DNA of 34,765 bases from Bradyrhizobium sp. (lineage in GTDB: Bacteria > Pseudomonadota > Alphaproteobacteria > Rhizobiales > Xanthobacteraceae): assembly GCA_028290305.1 (NCBI GenBank), contig JAQGKC010000357.1, positions 1 to 34,765 of the forward strand, given 5' to 3'. Position numbers and translations under genes: made by a program. A model generated the notes under the pieces. It searched no databases. It saw nothing but the letters and a program-made list of their open reading frames with translations, and was not told the DNA's origin. This document shows, one piece after another, positions 32,744 through 34,765 of the stretch (within the stretch, counting starts at the first letter, position 1; every line of letters begins with the position of its first letter).

Positions 32744-33058
32744 GTTGATTCCTTCTCGCACCCATTTCCACGGCACTCTTTCGCCAAACGCGCCCGGGAT
32801 CAAGCAGAGAAGGCGCGCCGGTTTGACGCTGGCGTACTCGCCGTGCCAGGCGATGAACCGAGCGGGTTCTTGGCAGGCGAGGGCGAGCGGCAGGTCCGTC
32901 GGCGCCGGAGGTCTTCACGCGTGAAAATAGCAATGCTGGCACGCGCCGTGCTTCGGGATATTGATCCGGTGCTGGCTGGCGGGCATGATCGGCCGGGATG
33001 GTACTGACAGGATAGCCAGCTCTTTCTTGCTTGAGACTGACAAAGTGGAAATCAGACG
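32744..33058. other. 315-bp divergent intergenic region
   Basis: This gap lies between the divergent AI-2E-family and glutamine-amidotransferase-like genes and must hold both promoters. No consensus -35/-10 pair, operator or repeat stood out, and the short frames crossing it have no protein-like features. Confidence 0.5.
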
Positions 33059-33832
33059 ATGAGGAGGCCGGTAGTCGGTGTGATCGGAAACGCCCATCGC
33101 ATCGAAGATCGATTTGCGACACAGATGGTCGGCGAACGGAATCTTCGCGCGATCGCCGACGTTGCGGGTGCGCTGCCGCTGATGTTTGCCGGGTCACCCG
33201 ACATCACCGATATCGGTGCATTGCTGGATGCGGTCGATGGCGTGGTGCTGACCGGCGCCCGCGCCAATGTTCACCCGACGCGTTTCCGCACCGAGCCGCA
33301 TGAAAGGCACGAACCCTACGACATCCATCGTGACGACGTGGCGCTGGCTCTCTCGGAAGCCTGCGTCGCCCGCGGCATCCCCCTGTTCGGGATCTGCCGC
33401 GGCCTGCAGGAGATGAACGTCGCCTTTGGCGGCTCGTTGCATCCCGAAATCCGTGAATTGCCCGGGCGCATGAACCACCGGATGCCGCGGCTGGAGAACG
33501 GTGAAATCCATCCCGATCCCGAGGTGGTCTTCGCTGACCGGCATGATGTCAGCCTCGTTCCCGGCGGCGCCTTTGCGCGGCTGCTCGGCTGCGAGACCAT
33601 CCGCGTCAATTCGCTGCATGGCCAGGGCATCCTCGAACCCGGCGAACGGGTCGTTGTCGAAGGTATCGCCGAGGACGGCACGATCGAAGCGATCCGGATC
33701 GCCGACGCGCCGGGCTTTGCACTCGGCGTGCAATGGCACGCGGAGTACGATCCGCAATACAATCCGATCAACCGCACACTGTTTCAGGCGTTCGGCGAGG
33801 CGCTTTTGGCGCAACAGCGCCGCCAGACCTGA
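33059..33832 (+). CDS. Class I glutamine-amidotransferase-like hydrolase (gamma-glutamyl-GABA hydrolase/PuuD type)
   Basis: A 257-residue peptidase C26 family protein. Its triad is complete: Cys113 in the nucleophile elbow FGICRGLQEMNVAFGG, and His227/Glu229 in GVQWHAEYDP. VDGVVLTGARANVHPTRF (59-76) and VNSLHGQGI (183-191) are typical of the PuuD group, which releases glutamate from gamma-glutamyl amines such as gamma-glutamyl-GABA. No other putrescine-pathway gene (PuuA/B/C) is nearby, so the specific substrate is open. It is convergent with panE, with 7 bp between the stops. Confidence 0.9.
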   Translation: MRRPVVGVIGNAHRIEDRFATQMVGERNLRAIADVAGALPLMFAGSPDITDIGALLDAVDGVVLTGARANVHPTRFRTEPHERHEPYDIHRDDVALALSEACVARGIPLFGICRGLQEMNVAFGGSLHPEIRELPGRMNHRMPRLENGEIHPDPEVVFADRHDVSLVPGGAFARLLGCETIRVNSLHGQGILEPGERVVVEGIAEDGTIEAIRIADAPGFALGVQWHAEYDPQYNPINRTLFQAFGEALLAQQRRQT

Positions 33833-33839
33833 AACCGCC

Positions 33840-34765
33840 TCAAGCCGCTTTGTCGACCTTCTCCACCTTCACGCCACCGCCTTCCAGCAGCATGACCTTG
33901 TTGAGAAGCTTCACCAGCGCATAGACAGCTTCGATCGCAGGTGCGGCCGTATTGGTCAGCTTGGCCATTTCCAGAATGGAGCCGATCAGCGCCTCGGTTT
34001 CGAGCGAGCGGCCGGCTTCCACGTCCTGCAACATCGATGTCTTGTGCGCACCGACGGCTTCCGCGCCGGCGATGCGTTTGTCGATGGTGACGCGGAAGGT
34101 GACACCGAGTTTCTGCGCGATGTCCTGCGCTTCCTTCATCATGGTTGCCGCCAGTTCGCGCGTCTCGGCAAACTGGCAAATGTCCACCAGCGTGGCATGG
34201 GTCAGCGCCGAGATCGGGTTGAAGGAGAGATTGCCCCATGCCTTCAGCCATATCTCCGAGCGGATATCCGGCAGTACCAGCGATTTCAGCCCGGCCTTGA
34301 TGAAGACGTCGTGCAATTCCTTGACGCGTGCGGTCTCCTTGCCGTCGAGTTCGCCGATCGGGAAGCGATCGCCCTCGACATGGTGGATCACGCCGGGCGC
34401 GATTGCCGCCGCCGCTGGATAAACCACGCAGCCGATGATGCGGTTCGGATCGATGTGTTTGGTGAGGACGCCCGACGGATCGAGGCTCTCCAGCCGGTGA
34501 TTGTCATATTGGCCGCCGAGCCTCTGGAAGTACCACCACGGCAGGCCGTTCTGCACGGTCAGCACCACGGTGTCGGGACCGAGCATCGAATCGATATCGC
34601 GCACCACCTGATCGAGGAAATGCGCCTTCACCGCCAGCACCACGATATCCTGCTTGCCGGCCTCGGTCGCCTTGTTGACGGCTTTCATTTTGGCGGTCTG
34701 GACCTTGCCGTCATGCCATTCCAGCTTGAGGCCGTTCTTCTGGATTGCGGCCAGGTGCGCGCCTT
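33840..34765 (-). CDS. panE: 2-dehydropantoate 2-reductase (ketopantoate reductase), N-terminus cut by window edge
   Basis: About 308 C-terminal residues are present. The frame is open to the right edge (GAHLAAIQKNGLKLEW at the edge), so the N-terminal GxGxxG NADPH loop is missing only because the window ends. Visible features are QDIVVLAVKAHFLDQVV, VVLTVQNGLPWWYF, GCVVYPAAAAIAPGVIHHVEGDRFPIGE, and WLKAWGNLSFNPISALTHATL, where the Lys and Asn are the family's catalytic and substrate-binding residues. The enzyme reduces ketopantoate to pantoate for CoA synthesis. An internal Met at 34688 is not the start. ApbA/PanE-family paralogues with other substrates are common, so the symbol is tentative. 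Confidence 0.85.
   Translation of the reverse strand, partial: GAHLAAIQKNGLKLEWHDGKVQTAKMKAVNKATEAGKQDIVVLAVKAHFLDQVVRDIDSMLGPDTVVLTVQNGLPWWYFQRLGGQYDNHRLESLDPSGVLTKHIDPNRIIGCVVYPAAAAIAPGVIHHVEGDRFPIGELDGKETARVKELHDVFIKAGLKSLVLPDIRSEIWLKAWGNLSFNPISALTHATLVDICQFAETRELAATMMKEAQDIAQKLGVTFRVTIDKRIAGAEAVGAHKTSMLQDVEAGRSLETEALIGSILEMAKLTNTAAPAIEAVYALVKLLNKVMLLEGGGVKVEKVDKAA

Overview
The window reads as chromosomal DNA of a high-GC alphaproteobacterium of the Bradyrhizobium/Rhodopseudomonas type (Nitrobacteraceae). The reasons are the rhizobial exopolysaccharide (EPS) gene style, a DUF2842 gene beside the heme A synthase gene, the 154-residue L13 and 158-residue S9, and two intergenic palindromic repeats of kinds common in these genomes. 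The genus is inference. No rRNA, tRNA, CRISPR array, transposase, integrase or phage gene was found.

Layout. (1) 1-4668 is an EPS locus. A leftward string (outer-membrane polysaccharide export lipoprotein, GT4 glycosyltransferase, then the start of a polyprenyl-phosphate sugar transferase cut by the left edge) diverges from a rightward Wzz/ExoP-type chain-length protein whose kinase domain looks dead. (2) 4815-6827 is one relatively AT-rich gene for an unusual membrane protein: GYF_2-like domain, about five membrane segments, ClpP/COG3904-like protease domain. (3) 7036-11685 is a probable catabolic operon: FAD monooxygenase, aromatic-acid/H+ symporter (MFS), second FAD monooxygenase, IclR regulator. 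A perfect 17-bp palindrome lies just before the first ribosome binding site. (4) 11754-14129 returns to polysaccharide genes: a CelD-like GNAT acyltransferase and a polysaccharide-deacetylase-fold protein that has lost all three metal ligands. (5) 14126-16855 holds DUF2842, heme A synthase (ctaA), an FTR1-type iron permease and a small secreted protein. (6) 17385-24680 is a second rightward catabolic block: TctC/Bug-type binding protein, GntR/FCD regulator, FAH-fold hydrolase, hydantoinase/oxoprolinase A and B subunits, and a carboxymuconolactone-decarboxylase-like protein. (7) 24764-29426 is core-like: metY, a CoA-binding protein and an ECHDC3-like crotonase on the minus strand, then a PaaI-type thioesterase, rplM and rpsI on the plus strand. 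(8) 29678-34765 carries a diguanylate cyclase, small ORFs, an AI-2E-family permease, a class I glutamine-amidotransferase-like hydrolase, and panE cut by the right edge.

How it fits together. The EPS and housekeeping genes look like a conserved backbone into which two substrate-utilisation modules have been placed. Each module carries its own uptake component and regulator, but neither contains a recognisable ring-cleavage dioxygenase. Their substrates are unknown from sequence. The best candidates for undescribed biology are the HyuAB/FAH/CMD block, the twin-monooxygenase operon, the GYF-membrane-protease fusion, and the group of EPS-locus proteins with intact folds but missing catalytic residues.
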